DNA from: Novosphingobium clariflavum
Lineage (GTDB): Bacteria > Pseudomonadota > Alphaproteobacteria > Sphingomonadales > Sphingomonadaceae
Direction: 5' to 3'
Length of the DNA stretch: 64,000 bases
Assembly (NCBI RefSeq): GCF_026420865.1
Contig: NZ_JAPCWC010000015.1
Location: 29,475 to 93,474, forward strand
The notes under the pieces were generated by a model that saw only the letters and a program-made list of their open reading frames with translations, did no database searches and was not told the DNA's origin. Positions 45,974 to 55,686 of this stretch are shown here, piece after piece. Each line of letters starts with the position of its first letter. Position 1 is the first letter of the stretch. Made by a program: the position numbers and the translations under genes.

Positions 45974-46402
45974 ATGGGCAAATTTGTAGGAACTGCGGGC
46001 AGTGATCGCATCAGCGGTACTGACGAAGGCGATGCGATTTTCGGAGGCAAGGGCGTCGATTACTTGTACGGCGGCGCCGGGAATGACTGTTTTGTCATCA
46101 ATCTCTATGACATGGACCCCAGCCTTTCGAGCAATGCGCGCCTCGGCGCGCAGACCCAGGACGTCATTTATGACTTCTACGGCGCTGGCGGCTGGGAAGG
46201 TGGCGGCAACAACGACTTCATCTATCTCGCCAATTTCGGCGCGGGATCGACGCTGACGTTCGCGGGATATGGCACGGACGGCACCACGCACTCGCAGTAT
46301 TACATCATCCACAGCGCCACGACCGGCCTCGATTACACGATCGCGATCGGTTCGATGAATGGCAAACTGCTCGGCGCCGGCGACTTCAACTTCTACAACT
46401 GA
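45974..46402 (+). CDS. small RTX calcium-binding protein
   Basis: 142 residues from ATG 45974, preceded by AGGAGG at 45963-45968. No Sec signal. One RTX block near the N-terminus (GGKGVDYLYGGAGND, about 24-38) and a C-terminal half of beta strands (IYDFYGAGGWEGG; DFIYLANFGAGSTLTFAGYG). This fits the type I secretion substrates seen with PrsDE-like transporters. It shares the opening style of the large GH16-RTX protein. A small extracellular matrix or lectin-like protein is possible, but no catalytic motif is seen. Confidence 0.75.
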   Translation: MGKFVGTAGSDRISGTDEGDAIFGGKGVDYLYGGAGNDCFVINLYDMDPSLSSNARLGAQTQDVIYDFYGAGGWEGGGNNDFIYLANFGAGSTLTFAGYGTDGTTHSQYYIIHSATTGLDYTIAIGSMNGKLLGAGDFNFYN

Positions 46403-46431
46403 GCAGACCAAGGCCCGCAAATGCGAAGCCT

Positions 46432-46463
46432 GCGCGCGGAAGGAACCAACTCCTTCCGCGCGC
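46432..46463 (+). terminator. hairpin after the RTX gene
   Basis: GCGCGCGGAAGGA, ACCAAC loop, TCCTTCCGCGCGC: a perfect 13-bp stem 29 bases past the stop, followed by a moderately T-rich stretch. Probable terminator. Confidence 0.7.
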
Positions 46464-46982
46464 TGACGTTTGTTGCAAGGCAACCCCAAGCGGCGGCTGC
46501 AACGCACCGAGACCGCCAGGAGCGGCCAGAGCGCAAGGTACAGCAATCACGCAAGGACCGTCCGGCGAGTGCCACCCCGGCCACGGAGGCAACCGTATGC
46601 TCCGCTTTGGCGTAGCGTTGCCGCCACCTCCTTCAGAGCCCGCCTGGAAATTCGCGAAAAGCGAATTTCGCGCCGCCAGACCACTCTCCCACCGCCCCCT
46701 ATCGACAGTATCCTGAGCGTAGTCAGGGAGGGAGTGGGCTGGCGACACCCTCAAAATGCCGTTTCGGGCCTTTTTCAAACAGATTCTCGCAACAACGCGA
46801 AGAATACTACGCCACCCAAAGTATAAAACCCCACTTTCAATCCAAACCGGACCATACAGGTCCAAAAAGGATCGGATTTAGGGCCATTATGCTTTGCTGC
46901 CAGAGCGCTTTCTGCGCCACAACTTCCTCGGCACCCACCGGGCTGAAGCACCATCCCGAATCTGTTCCGGAGAATTCATCAC
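46464..46982. other. intergenic region upstream of the exoF-like gene
   Basis: 519 bases without a credible gene. It includes the dispersed repeat at 46745-46788 and an inverted TTCGCG/CGCGAA-type stretch near 46650-46672. Its right end, A+T-rich around 46800-46870, should carry the promoter of the export operon. Confidence 0.45.
46745..46788 (-). repeat. dispersed intergenic repeat, copy A
   Basis: On the minus strand begins GAGAATCTGTTTGAAAAAGG and continues with GGCATTTTGAGGGTG. It aligns with 60476-60525 (GAGAGTCTGTTTGAAAAATG ... GGCGTTTTGTGGGTG). A CGAATTTCGC-type block follows in both copies, at different distances. Confidence 0.6.
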
Positions 46983-47567
46983 GTGGCCAAGCTTGAGATG
47001 ACAACGATGCGCAGCCTGCTGCTTGCACTCCCTCTATCGATGGCTTTCCTCTCGGGCGGCTGCTCCAACGCGGGGGAACTGCCGGTGCGCACGCTTGGGC
47101 CAGGAGAAACCGCCTATGCCCTGGGCAGCGGAGACAAGCTGCGCATCACCGTCTACGGCGAAGACAAGCTAACCGGTGAATACATGGTCGACAGCGGCGG
47201 CTCGGTCGCGTTCCCGCTGGTGGGCGCGGTACAGGCACGCGGGCTGACGGCGTCAACGCTGGCGGAAAGGATCGCGGGCGCCTTGCGCCAGGGCTACCTT
47301 GACGCCCCCAGTGTGTCGATCGACGTGCTGAACTACCGCCCCTATTACATCCTCGGCGAAGTCAGCAAACCAGGCGAATATCCCTATGCGGACAGCCTGA
47401 CGATCTTCAGCGCGGTAGCCAAGGCGGAAGGCTTCACCTACCGCGCGGACGAGCGCCGGGTCTTCATCCGCCACAAGGACGAAGCCGGTGAGACGCTCTA
47501 CCGGCTGGACGGCGCCACCCCCGTGCTCCCGGGCGACACGATCCGGGTGCTGGAACGCAAGTTCTAG
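46983..47567 (+). CDS. polysaccharide export lipoprotein, ExoF/Wza-like
   Basis: 194 residues, GTG start preceded by GGAGAA. Lipoprotein signal with Cys in LSGGCS (about 27). Poly_export domain (about 40-115): YALGSGDKLRITVYGEDKLT and GEYMVDSGGSVAFPLVGAV. One SLBB-type domain follows (YYILGEVSKPGEYPY). Such proteins form the periplasmic/outer-membrane conduit for EPS; ExoF also aids priming by ExoY. First gene of a rightward run with the barrel protein and SleB-type hydrolase. Confidence 0.9.
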   Translation: MAKLEMTTMRSLLLALPLSMAFLSGGCSNAGELPVRTLGPGETAYALGSGDKLRITVYGEDKLTGEYMVDSGGSVAFPLVGAVQARGLTASTLAERIAGALRQGYLDAPSVSIDVLNYRPYYILGEVSKPGEYPYADSLTIFSAVAKAEGFTYRADERRVFIRHKDEAGETLYRLDGATPVLPGDTIRVLERKF

Positions 47568-47571
47568 CACG

Positions 47572-48885
47572 GTGGGCACGCGCATTCCCGCAGGCGGCGG
47601 TGCCGGGGCCCGTCCCGTCCGCCACCCAAGACGCACGCTCATGCTGGCCCTTGCCGGCGGACTTGCGGCGCTGCCCGCCGTGGCCGGCGCGCAAACGCTG
47701 ACGCCGCCAATTCACGAACCGGACGATGTCGCGGGCAACCGCAAGATCGCCGGATATGCCTCCATCGGCTATGAACTCGCGGGCCTCGATGTCTTTCCCG
47801 AACTGGTTTTCGCCGCACGCGGCGACAGCAACGTCTTTGCCGACGACACGCGCCGCCGATCGGATATCGCCCTCTCGCTCGCCCCGAAAATCACGGCAAG
47901 GCGCCTGACCCGATCAAGCCGGACGACGCTGGAGGCAGATGCCCGCATCAGCCGCTTCGGATCGCTCGCCAGCCAGGATTCGAACGAATTTGCCGCCTCG
48001 GCCTCCTATACCCGGTTCGCCGGAGCGGGCGATTCCATAACGGCCAGCACCTCCTATCGCCGGGAGGTCGTGCAGCGCGGCACGGCCGAGAACGACCTGC
48101 CTTTCGGCGATCCGCTGATCCGGCGAGCGATCCAGGCCGCAATGCAGGGGCACAAACGCTTCAACCGGCTCGCGATCGACGGCGCCGCCCGGTTCGTGCG
48201 CATGCGCTATGAGGAGGCCCGTCTGGGCAATGGCCTGGCGATCGACCAGAGCTTTCGCAACGGTGAGCGCTATGCCGCCCAATTGACGGCGAGTTACGAG
48301 CTCAGCGGTCGCACCACGCTGTTTGCCGGCGGCAGTTACGACCATTTCGACTACCGCATGTCGCCAGCCCTCACGAACCGCGATGCCGACGCCTGGAGCG
48401 CGGCTGCCGGGATCAGTTACGAAGTAAGCCGGGTGCTGATCGTGCAACTGGCGCTGGGCGAGCGGCAATATGATTTTGTCGATCCGGCACTTGGGCAATT
48501 TTCCGGGCTCTCGATCGCGGGGCAATTGCGCTACTTTCCCACGCGCCTGCTCTCGATCCGTGGCAGCATCGAGCAGACCAGCACCACCAGCCCCTACGAT
48601 CTCGTCGGAGCGGTCACGTTGACCACGGCCCGGATCGAGGGTGAGTACGAGATGCGCCGCGCCCTGTCGTGGGTCGGCAAGGTGCAATTCACCGCCGAGG
48701 ACTATGGACCCAAGGACTATTCCGCGCGCATCCTCTCGATCTCCGCCGGGCCGCGCTGGCGCCTGAACCGCTGGCTCAGCGCCGACGCGACCCTTGGCCA
48801 CGATCGCCGCTTCACCCAGGGCATTGCCCCCTTCCCACACTATTCCCGCACTTATGCGCTGCTGACCATCACGCTAACGCGATGA
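47572..48885 (+). CDS. outer-membrane beta-barrel protein of the EPS export operon
   Basis: 437 residues from GTG 47572, 4 bases after the previous stop. Signal peptide with hydrophobic core MLALAGGLAALPAVAGA. The mature protein is made of alternating strands (FPELVFAARGDSNVFADDTRR; SLAPKITARRLTRSSRTTLEAD; YEMRRALSWVGKVQFTAEDYG) and matches the BBP2-like outer-membrane proteins often coded beside Wza-like genes. It may provide the outer-membrane port or anchor for the polymer. Coupled to the next gene by ATGA. Confidence 0.85.
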   Translation: MGTRIPAGGGAGARPVRHPRRTLMLALAGGLAALPAVAGAQTLTPPIHEPDDVAGNRKIAGYASIGYELAGLDVFPELVFAARGDSNVFADDTRRRSDIALSLAPKITARRLTRSSRTTLEADARISRFGSLASQDSNEFAASASYTRFAGAGDSITASTSYRREVVQRGTAENDLPFGDPLIRRAIQAAMQGHKRFNRLAIDGAARFVRMRYEEARLGNGLAIDQSFRNGERYAAQLTASYELSGRTTLFAGGSYDHFDYRMSPALTNRDADAWSAAAGISYEVSRVLIVQLALGERQYDFVDPALGQFSGLSIAGQLRYFPTRLLSIRGSIEQTSTTSPYDLVGAVTLTTARIEGEYEMRRALSWVGKVQFTAEDYGPKDYSARILSISAGPRWRLNRWLSADATLGHDRRFTQGIAPFPHYSRTYALLTITLTR

Positions 48886-50177
48886 TCGCAATGCCGTTTC
48901 CCCGGATTATGCCGCGCCGCGTGCAGAGACCGGCCGAAACACCGCACCCGCGCGCGTCGCGCATCATCCGCTCCGCGCAAGCCACGGTGATCGCCGCGCT
49001 CGCCAGCGCCCTTCTGGCCGGCTCTTCGGTCACGTATGCGCCGCTGCACGCCGCCGTCCCGCGCCGGAACACCCCCGGACCAGCGCGCACAGGAAGCGAC
49101 AACGCACCGCCCATAACGGTGCTGCCCGGAGCGCCAGCAGGCGATGGCGATCCATCCACCGCAATCGATAGCGATGCCGCCCGTAGGTTGAACGCGGCGG
49201 CCGCGTTCGTCCCGCTGGGACCGGATCACCCCACTTCGGTCAGGTTCTCCGAAAGGAGCGGCGATTTCGCACGTGCGCTCGATTGCCTTGCTTCCGCCGT
49301 GCTTTACGAAGCGGGCGACGATCCGGTGGGGCAGGCCGCGGTGGCGCAAGTCGTCATCAACCGGGTGCACCACCCTGCGTTTCCGCACACCGTATGCGCG
49401 GTCGTCTACCAGGGATCGGAGCGCGCGACCGGCTGCCAGTTCACCTTCACGTGCGACGGCGCCTTGCAGCGCCTGCCCTCGCCCGCCGCCTGGCAACGCG
49501 CCCGCAAGCTCGCCGAGTCTTTTCTGGAAGGCCGCGCGGAGCCCGTCGTCGGCCTCGCCACCCACTACCACACGGACTGGGTTCATCCATATTGGAGCGA
49601 TAGTCTCGACAAAGTGGCGCGTGTCGGCACGCACCTGTTCTTCCGCTGGCGCGGCAACTGGGGGCGCCAGCCGGCCTTCACCGCCATTCGGGCGGGAGCG
49701 GAACCCATCGAACCCGAACTCGCCGCCCTATCCCAAGCCCACCGCGATGCGCCCCCCGGCAACGGCAATGCCCTGGCTCCAACAGGAACTGCCGAAACGA
49801 GCGGACGCCCCGTGGCCGCCGAAATGATCGCGGCAGGCCCTGGCGACCACTTCATCCAGATCGATGCCGGCGGCAACGGCGGCAACCTCGCGATAGGGGT
49901 GCTGGACCTGTGCCGGGGGCAACCGCGCTGCAAGGTGGTTGGCTGGGACCGGCGCGCGGAAGCCTACGGCTCACCTGCCATGCCGCTGGTGCGCACGGTA
50001 TCGTTCCTCTACGTTCGCGATGCCCGCACCGGGGTGGAAGTGGTGCTGTGGGACTGCACACGCTACAACCGACCGCTCGACAGCCAATGCCTTTCCGCAG
50101 GCAATCGCCACTGGATCACTTTCACCGGCAGCCTGGGCCGTAAACGCATGGACAGCGCTGTCGAGGCACCCAGTTAA
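48882..50177 (+). CDS. SleB-like cell wall hydrolase
   Basis: 431 residues. A hydrophobic stretch at about 32-48 (ATVIAALASALLAG) serves as signal or anchor. The SleB/Hydrolase_2 domain lies at about 131-245: LDCLASAVLYEAGDDPVGQ, where the Glu of YEAG is the expected catalytic residue, then VAQVVINRVHHPAFPHTVC, GCQFTFTCDG and THYHTDWVHPYW. The long C-terminal part (about 250-431) is not recognised. It cleaves peptidoglycan, and its ATGA coupling to the export barrel gene suggests it opens the wall for the export machine (inference). Confidence 0.88.
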   Translation: MIAMPFPRIMPRRVQRPAETPHPRASRIIRSAQATVIAALASALLAGSSVTYAPLHAAVPRRNTPGPARTGSDNAPPITVLPGAPAGDGDPSTAIDSDAARRLNAAAAFVPLGPDHPTSVRFSERSGDFARALDCLASAVLYEAGDDPVGQAAVAQVVINRVHHPAFPHTVCAVVYQGSERATGCQFTFTCDGALQRLPSPAAWQRARKLAESFLEGRAEPVVGLATHYHTDWVHPYWSDSLDKVARVGTHLFFRWRGNWGRQPAFTAIRAGAEPIEPELAALSQAHRDAPPGNGNALAPTGTAETSGRPVAAEMIAAGPGDHFIQIDAGGNGGNLAIGVLDLCRGQPRCKVVGWDRRAEAYGSPAMPLVRTVSFLYVRDARTGVEVVLWDCTRYNRPLDSQCLSAGNRHWITFTGSLGRKRMDSAVEAPS

Positions 50178-50656
50178 CGAACATTTCGGACCAACGGGAC
50201 ACACGGCGCGCGGATGGCCCGATATGTTCGCCATTCCGGCGCATCGCAGGCGTGACTAATGGGTCCTGAGCCTGACAGCCTTGGCGGCACAGCCTCCATG
50301 CGACCGGACATGGCCAGCCCTGCTCCATGTTGGAGCAATGGGCCTCGTCTTCGCCCCATCTACGCCCAAAACGGTTCCACTAGCGCTTCATCGTCAGCTC
50401 GAATTCCGAATACTCCATCTCAGGAAAAGAACCGATAAGCCGCGCGACCCGCAAGGCCGATCGGTTCCGGGATGGCTGGTGACGTCGTGCGCGCCCAACC
50501 ACGTCGGGGGGACAACAGGCCTTGAGGAAACCGATTTCGGATTGGCAGCAGCGTGCCCAGCAACGATCCGCGCCGGCATCCATGCTGGCGCTGGTACAGG
50601 GTGGCGGGCATGCGCCGCAGACCACCTCGCCTTCGCTGCCGCGCAGGCACGGCACG
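50178..50656. other. intergenic region before the TolC-like gene
   Basis: 479 bases up to the ATG at 50657; an in-frame TTG at 50522 would shorten the gap to about 340 bases. No RNA gene, no clear terminator. The promoter of the type I secretion genes should lie here. Confidence 0.45.
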
Positions 50657-52147
50657 ATGCGCCATGTCCTGCTGGCAGCGACAATCCCCGTCGTGCTGCT
50701 GACCCTGCCGGTAATCCTGGCCGCTCCGGCCAGAGGGGAGACGCTGGCGGAAGCAATCGACATCGCCTTCCGCCAGAATCCCTCGCTCGCCGCCGGTCGC
50801 GCCGCCACCCGCGCCGCGGAAGAACGGATCGCCCAGGGCAAGGCCCGGTTCGGCCCGACACTCAGTGCCGATGCCGCCTACACGTTTGCCATGCGCCGCG
50901 TCAGCGTGAACGGGGAGACGACGATCCGCCAGCACGGATTCACGCCTGACTTCTCGGCATCGCTGGAACAACCCCTGTTCACGTTTGGCCGGCTCAGCGC
51001 CCAACGCCGCGTGGCCGAAGCCGGTTACGGCAGTTCGATGGCGGATCTTCACGCCGCAGAACAGCAGACGATCGCTCAGGTCATCGTCACTTATGCCAAT
51101 GTGCTGCGCGACCAGCAACTGGTCGACATCGCTCGCGAAAACCTCACGCTGCTGACCGAGCAACTCGACCAGACGCAGGCGCGCTACGGCGCCCGCTACG
51201 CCACCGAGACCGATTTGCAGCAGACCCGCAACCGCATCTTCAGCGGCCAGGCCCAGCTCGAACTGGCGCAGGGCAACCTGCAGGCCAGCCGCAACGGCTT
51301 TCGCAACCTCGTCGGCCGCTATCCGCAAAGTCTTGCGCCCTTGCCGCAACTGCCGCCTCTGCCCCGCACCATCGAGGATGCCCAGGCGATTGCCGCCACA
51401 TCCAGTCCGGTGCTGGAGGGTGCCCGCATGGACCTCCTCGCCGCCCAGCATCAGGTCGCCGCCGCGCGCGGGGCGACCAGGCCTAGTCTCGATCTCGGGG
51501 GCGCGGTGTCCCGCACCCCGCTCTCCATCGAAAGCGATGACCTGCGTGAGATCGACACACAGGTGCAAGTCGCCCTCACCGTGCCGCTCTACTCGTCCGG
51601 CCTGCTGTCCTCGCAAGTCCGCGAGGCCAAGCAGAACGCCGACAGCACCAGCCAGCAACTGGAACAGACCTCGCGCGATCTGCGGGAAAACGTCGCCAGC
51701 TACTGGGACCAGCTGGCCGCTACGCGGCGCGCCCTTCCCGCCTACGCCCGCGCCGTGTCGGCTGCGCAAGCTGCGCTGGAGGGCGCCCGGCAGCAGCAAT
51801 TGGCCGGACAAGTCACCTCGCTCGACGTGCTCGATACCGCGCGTGACCTGCTCACGTCCCGGCAGGCATTGGCCCAGGCCGAAGCCCAGCTCTACGTCGC
51901 CCATGCGCTCCTGCTGGGCAGCATGGGACAGCTGCGCCCGGAGAGCTTCTCGCCGAACAGCCCGGCCTTCGACCCGGCACCTTATGAAACGCTGTTCTAC
52001 ACCGGCCTGCCAACCGGGCCGGTGATCGAGGTCCTTGACGTGATCGGCTACGACGCGGGGTACAAACGCTCGGCCGTCGCAGTCGAACACGCCGAAGAAC
52101 CGGGCCACGACATGCCGCCCGAACCCGCAAGGGCGCCGCAGCCATGA
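50657..52147 (+). CDS. TolC family outer-membrane channel of type I secretion
   Basis: 496 residues from ATG 50657, where a signal peptide begins (MRHVLLAATIPVVLLTLPVI, cleavage near ARG-ET). TTG 50522 and ATG 50582 would add 45 or 25 residues ahead of it. Two homologous halves of coiled-coil helices: TLAEAIDIAFRQNPSLAAGRA and ARYGARYATETDLQQTRNRI in the first, VPLYSSGLLSSQVREAKQNAD and GQVTSLDVLDTARDLLTSRQ in the second. It forms the trimeric outer-membrane exit duct. Next to ABC and HlyD genes on the same strand. Confidence 0.93.
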   Translation: MRHVLLAATIPVVLLTLPVILAAPARGETLAEAIDIAFRQNPSLAAGRAATRAAEERIAQGKARFGPTLSADAAYTFAMRRVSVNGETTIRQHGFTPDFSASLEQPLFTFGRLSAQRRVAEAGYGSSMADLHAAEQQTIAQVIVTYANVLRDQQLVDIARENLTLLTEQLDQTQARYGARYATETDLQQTRNRIFSGQAQLELAQGNLQASRNGFRNLVGRYPQSLAPLPQLPPLPRTIEDAQAIAATSSPVLEGARMDLLAAQHQVAAARGATRPSLDLGGAVSRTPLSIESDDLREIDTQVQVALTVPLYSSGLLSSQVREAKQNADSTSQQLEQTSRDLRENVASYWDQLAATRRALPAYARAVSAAQAALEGARQQQLAGQVTSLDVLDTARDLLTSRQALAQAEAQLYVAHALLLGSMGQLRPESFSPNSPAFDPAPYETLFYTGLPTGPVIEVLDVIGYDAGYKRSAVAVEHAEEPGHDMPPEPARAPQP

Positions 52148-52205
52148 CCGGCAGGCCCACCCGCCCCCCTTTGCCCAGCCCGGGCCGCCCCCATGAGGAG
52201 ACGGC

Positions 52206-54011
52206 GTGATGCCCAATGGTGAAAACCTCTTCGCGTCGCTCAAGGCGATGATGCGCACGCTGCTGCCGGTGCTCTGGCCGATCTTGACGTTCAGCGCGGT
52301 ATTCAACGTGCTGCTGCTGGCGGGCTCGTTCTTCATGCTGCTGGTTTATGACGACGTTCTGGCCAGCCGCAGCGTGCCAACGCTGAGCGGACTGCTGCTG
52401 ATGGTGGCGCTCGCCTATCTCGCGCAGGGCGGAATCGACGTGCTGCGCGCCCGCGTACTCATGCACACCGGCGCTTTGGCGGACCGCCGCTTCTGCGACC
52501 GCATCTACGACGTCCTGAGCCGCCACGAACGCGAAGTGGGCCCGCTGCCATCCGGTGTTGCCCCGGTCCGCGATCTCGACCTGGTGCGCGGCTACATCAC
52601 CGGCCCCGGGCCGCTGGCACTGCTCGACCTGCCCTATGTCGCGATGTTCCTGCTCATCCTCTTCGTGTTCCACTGGGCGCTCGGACTGGTGACGCTGGCC
52701 GGTGTCGCCGTCTTGCTGGTGCTGATGGTGCTGGGCGATCAGCGCAGCCGCAAGCCCGCCCAGCAGGTCGCCTCGGTGGCCGCCGCACGATTTGCCATGG
52801 CCGAGGACATCCGCCGCAACGGCGAAGTGCTGCGCGTACTCGGCATGTCTGGCCGCCGCAACGAAAGCTGGGACGGGATCAGCCTCGCCCTCATCGGAGC
52901 ACACGATGAACTCGCCGGGGTTTCCGGACGCATGCAGGTGATCAGCAAGGCCTTCCGCATGTTCCTGCAATCACTGGTGCTGGCCGTCGGTGCCTATCTG
53001 GTGATCGAGAACATGGCGACCGGCGGCGTCATCATCGCCGGCTCGATCCTGAGCGCCCGCGCGCTGATGCCGGTGGAACAGACGATCGGCCAATGGAAGG
53101 GCATGACCGAGGCCAGCCAGGCCTGGCGCCGCCTCCATGAGCTGTTCGACACCGTACCAACCCGCGTGCCGCCACTGCGCCTGCCCCGCCCCTGCCGCGA
53201 CCTCGAAGTCCAGGCCGTGTTCTGCGGTCCGCCGGGACGGCGCGCCGTCACGCTCAGCAACGCCAGCTTCCGTCTGGCGGCAGGAGAGGCGCTCGCGGTG
53301 ATCGGCCATAGCGGATCGGGAAAATCCACCCTGATGCGCGCGATCACCGGCGCCTGGCCAAGCCTGCGCGGCGCGGTGCGCGTCGACGGCGCGTCGCTGG
53401 ACCAGTGGGACCCGGTCGAACTCGGGCGAGACATCGGCTACGTGCCCCAGACGATCGAGATGTTCGAAGGCAGCGTGGCGCAGAACATCAGCCGCTTCGA
53501 TCCGGAGGCTGACCCCGACGCCATCATCGCCGCGGCCCGCGCCGCCGATGTGCACGATCTGATCCTGTCGCTACCCGGCGGTTATGAATATGCCCTCGGC
53601 GGCCCTGGGGGCGGAGGCCTGTCGGCCGGACAGAAACAACGCCTCGCCCTTGCCCGAGCGCTTTACCGCGATCCGTTCCTGCTCGTGCTGGACGAGCCCA
53701 ATTCCAACCTCGATGCCGCCGGTGAGGCCGCCCTGATCGAAGCGGTGCGCACGGCCAAGGCGCGCGGGGCGATCGTCATCGTGGTCGGACACCGCCCCTC
53801 CGTCTTTGCCCATGTCGACCACATCATGGTCATGGCCGACGGCCAGATCCGCCAGATGGGCGAGCGTACCGAGATGCTCCAGCGCCTCAATTTCAATCCG
53901 GCGGTACGCAGCAATCCGGCAGGTTCTCCCGCCGCGCCAGGTTCCCCGGCGCCTTCACCGTCCACCACGGAGCCCGCATCACATGCGGCTTCAGGAACAG
54001 AGGCAGGATAA
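52206..54011 (+). CDS. type I secretion ABC transporter, PrsD-like
   Basis: 601 residues, GTG 52206 (or ATG 52209) preceded by AGGAG. Six-helix membrane domain (about 20-310). Nucleotide-binding domain with Walker A GHSGSGKST (about 366-374), Q-loop YVPQTIEMFEGSVAQNIS, signature LSAGQKQRLALARAL and Walker B LLVLDEPNSNLD. No peptidase C39 domain, so it takes RTX-type substrates with a C-terminal signal. The last 40 residues are Ser/Pro-rich. Likely exports the GH16-RTX enzyme and the small RTX protein. Confidence 0.93.
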   Translation: MMPNGENLFASLKAMMRTLLPVLWPILTFSAVFNVLLLAGSFFMLLVYDDVLASRSVPTLSGLLLMVALAYLAQGGIDVLRARVLMHTGALADRRFCDRIYDVLSRHEREVGPLPSGVAPVRDLDLVRGYITGPGPLALLDLPYVAMFLLILFVFHWALGLVTLAGVAVLLVLMVLGDQRSRKPAQQVASVAAARFAMAEDIRRNGEVLRVLGMSGRRNESWDGISLALIGAHDELAGVSGRMQVISKAFRMFLQSLVLAVGAYLVIENMATGGVIIAGSILSARALMPVEQTIGQWKGMTEASQAWRRLHELFDTVPTRVPPLRLPRPCRDLEVQAVFCGPPGRRAVTLSNASFRLAAGEALAVIGHSGSGKSTLMRAITGAWPSLRGAVRVDGASLDQWDPVELGRDIGYVPQTIEMFEGSVAQNISRFDPEADPDAIIAAARAADVHDLILSLPGGYEYALGGPGGGGLSAGQKQRLALARALYRDPFLLVLDEPNSNLDAAGEAALIEAVRTAKARGAIVIVVGHRPSVFAHVDHIMVMADGQIRQMGERTEMLQRLNFNPAVRSNPAGSPAAPGSPAPSPSTTEPASHAASGTEAG

Positions 54012-54015
54012 CCGC

Positions 54016-55377
54016 GTGAACAGCACCATTCCCAGCCCCGCCCCCTTCCCCCAGCCCGCCACCGCACTGGTCCCGCAACCCCGATACGAACCGACGGAAA
54101 GCCTCAGGCGCGAAATCCGGCTCGGCATGTGGCTTTGCGGCGGACTGGTTTTCGGCCTTGGCGGCCTCGCCAGCTTCCTGCCGATGGCAGGCGCGGTGAT
54201 CGCGCCGGGCGATGTCTCGGTGGCCTCGCACGTGAAACAGGTCAGCCATCCTTCCGGCGGCGTCGCCGCGCAGATCCTCGTGGCCGATGGCGACCATGTC
54301 ACGCAGGGCCAGCCGATGATCCGCTTCGACACCACGGTCACCGGCGCGGCGGCCAACTACACCGGCGAGAATGTCGACCAGTTGCTCGCCCTCGCCGCGC
54401 GCCTCCAGGCTGAACGGGATGGCGCTGTCGCCATCACCTTCCCTGCCGAATTGACGCGGCGAGCAAGCCGGCCCGAGATCGCGGCCTTGATGGCGGCGGA
54501 ACGCAAGACCCTGGCACTCAAACGCAGTTCGCGGCAATCGGCGCTTTCGCAGCTGGGCCAGCGCATCCAGCAAAGCCAGGCTGATCTCGACAGCTACAGC
54601 GCGCGCTCACGGAGCCTTAGCGAACAGGCCGCGATGATCGGCAACGAACTCGACGCCACACGCAAGCTCTACGAAAAGCGCTACACCACGCTCGACCGGC
54701 TGAGCGCGCTGGAGCGTACCGCTTCCGATCTCGCCGCCCAGCGCACCGGCGCCAGCGAAAGCGCGCAGTCGCAGCGCGCACACATCACCGAGCTGCGCTA
54801 CCAGATGGGCTCCATCAACGCCGAAGCCCGCAGCACCGCCGCCACCGAACTGCTCGACACGCAGACACGGATCAGCGAACTGCGCCGCCAGCAGGTCGCC
54901 GCACAGGACAGCTACGACCGCGCGGTCATCCGCGCCCCGCAAAGCGGCGTGGTCGACAAGCTCGCCTTTCGCACCATCGGCGGCTTCGTGCCGGCCGGGC
55001 AGACGATCATGGAAATCGTCCCCGACAACGATCGGCTGACCGTCAACGCCATGATCAAGCCTGCGGATATCGATCAGGTGCGCGAAGGACTGGTTGCAAT
55101 CTTGCGGTTCAGCGCCTTTTCGCAGCGCACCACACCCGAACTGCAAGGCCACATCACCCATGTCGCCGCCGACCGCACCGACGACAGCCAGACGCGGGCG
55201 ACCTACTATCGCGCCACCATCACGCTAGATCCCGGCGAATTGGCGAAACTTGGGGAACTGCGGCTCAAACCCGGCATGCCGGCGGAAGTCTTCATCCAGA
55301 CCGGGCACCGCACGATGATGAACTACATCCTCAAGCCGCTGAGTGACCAGTTCTCCCGCGCATTTCGCGAGAATTAG
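54016..55377 (+). CDS. HlyD-type membrane fusion protein, PrsE-like
   Basis: 453 residues from GTG 54016, 4 bases after the ABC gene. A single membrane helix (about 37-57), then a lipoyl half-motif (VSHPSGGVAAQILVADGDHV), a long coiled coil (about 130-290), the second lipoyl half (VIRAPQSGVVDKLAFRTIGG) and a beta-barrel domain ending with KPGMPAEVFIQTGHRTMMNY. It bridges the ABC transporter and TolC across the periplasm. Confidence 0.93.
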   Translation: MNSTIPSPAPFPQPATALVPQPRYEPTESLRREIRLGMWLCGGLVFGLGGLASFLPMAGAVIAPGDVSVASHVKQVSHPSGGVAAQILVADGDHVTQGQPMIRFDTTVTGAAANYTGENVDQLLALAARLQAERDGAVAITFPAELTRRASRPEIAALMAAERKTLALKRSSRQSALSQLGQRIQQSQADLDSYSARSRSLSEQAAMIGNELDATRKLYEKRYTTLDRLSALERTASDLAAQRTGASESAQSQRAHITELRYQMGSINAEARSTAATELLDTQTRISELRRQQVAAQDSYDRAVIRAPQSGVVDKLAFRTIGGFVPAGQTIMEIVPDNDRLTVNAMIKPADIDQVREGLVAILRFSAFSQRTTPELQGHITHVAADRTDDSQTRATYYRATITLDPGELAKLGELRLKPGMPAEVFIQTGHRTMMNYILKPLSDQFSRAFREN

Positions 55378-55435
55378 GTCGTAAACACAGCAGGTGCTGT
55401 TCCGGGGCTGATGTTCAGGCGCACTCGCCGGTCCT

Positions 55436-55475
55436 TATACCAAGCTGCAGTGATGCTGACGCATCAGCAGCTTGG
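55436..55475. repeat. 40-base palindromic element, copy 1
   Basis: Reads TATACCAAGCTGCAGTGATG then CTGACGCATCAGCAGCTTGG; its ends CCAAGCTGC/GCAGCTTGG pair. An inverse copy at 62233-62272 is identical at 39 of 40 positions. REP-like element. Confidence 0.8.
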
Positions 55476-55686
55476 AACGCTCAGGCGCCGCGCAGGATCT
55501 CAAACAGGTAATAGCGGACGAACAAAAATATAATGTAAAAATGAATAGTCCAATGTGAATGTTATAAATTTAAAAACTCCAAATCGGATCAGCACAAACC
55601 CCACATAAACACGGAGCCTTAAGTAACTTCACATAGTAAAACGCACAAAATATCCGCATCAAAAAGCCACAATGGATCATTTACCC

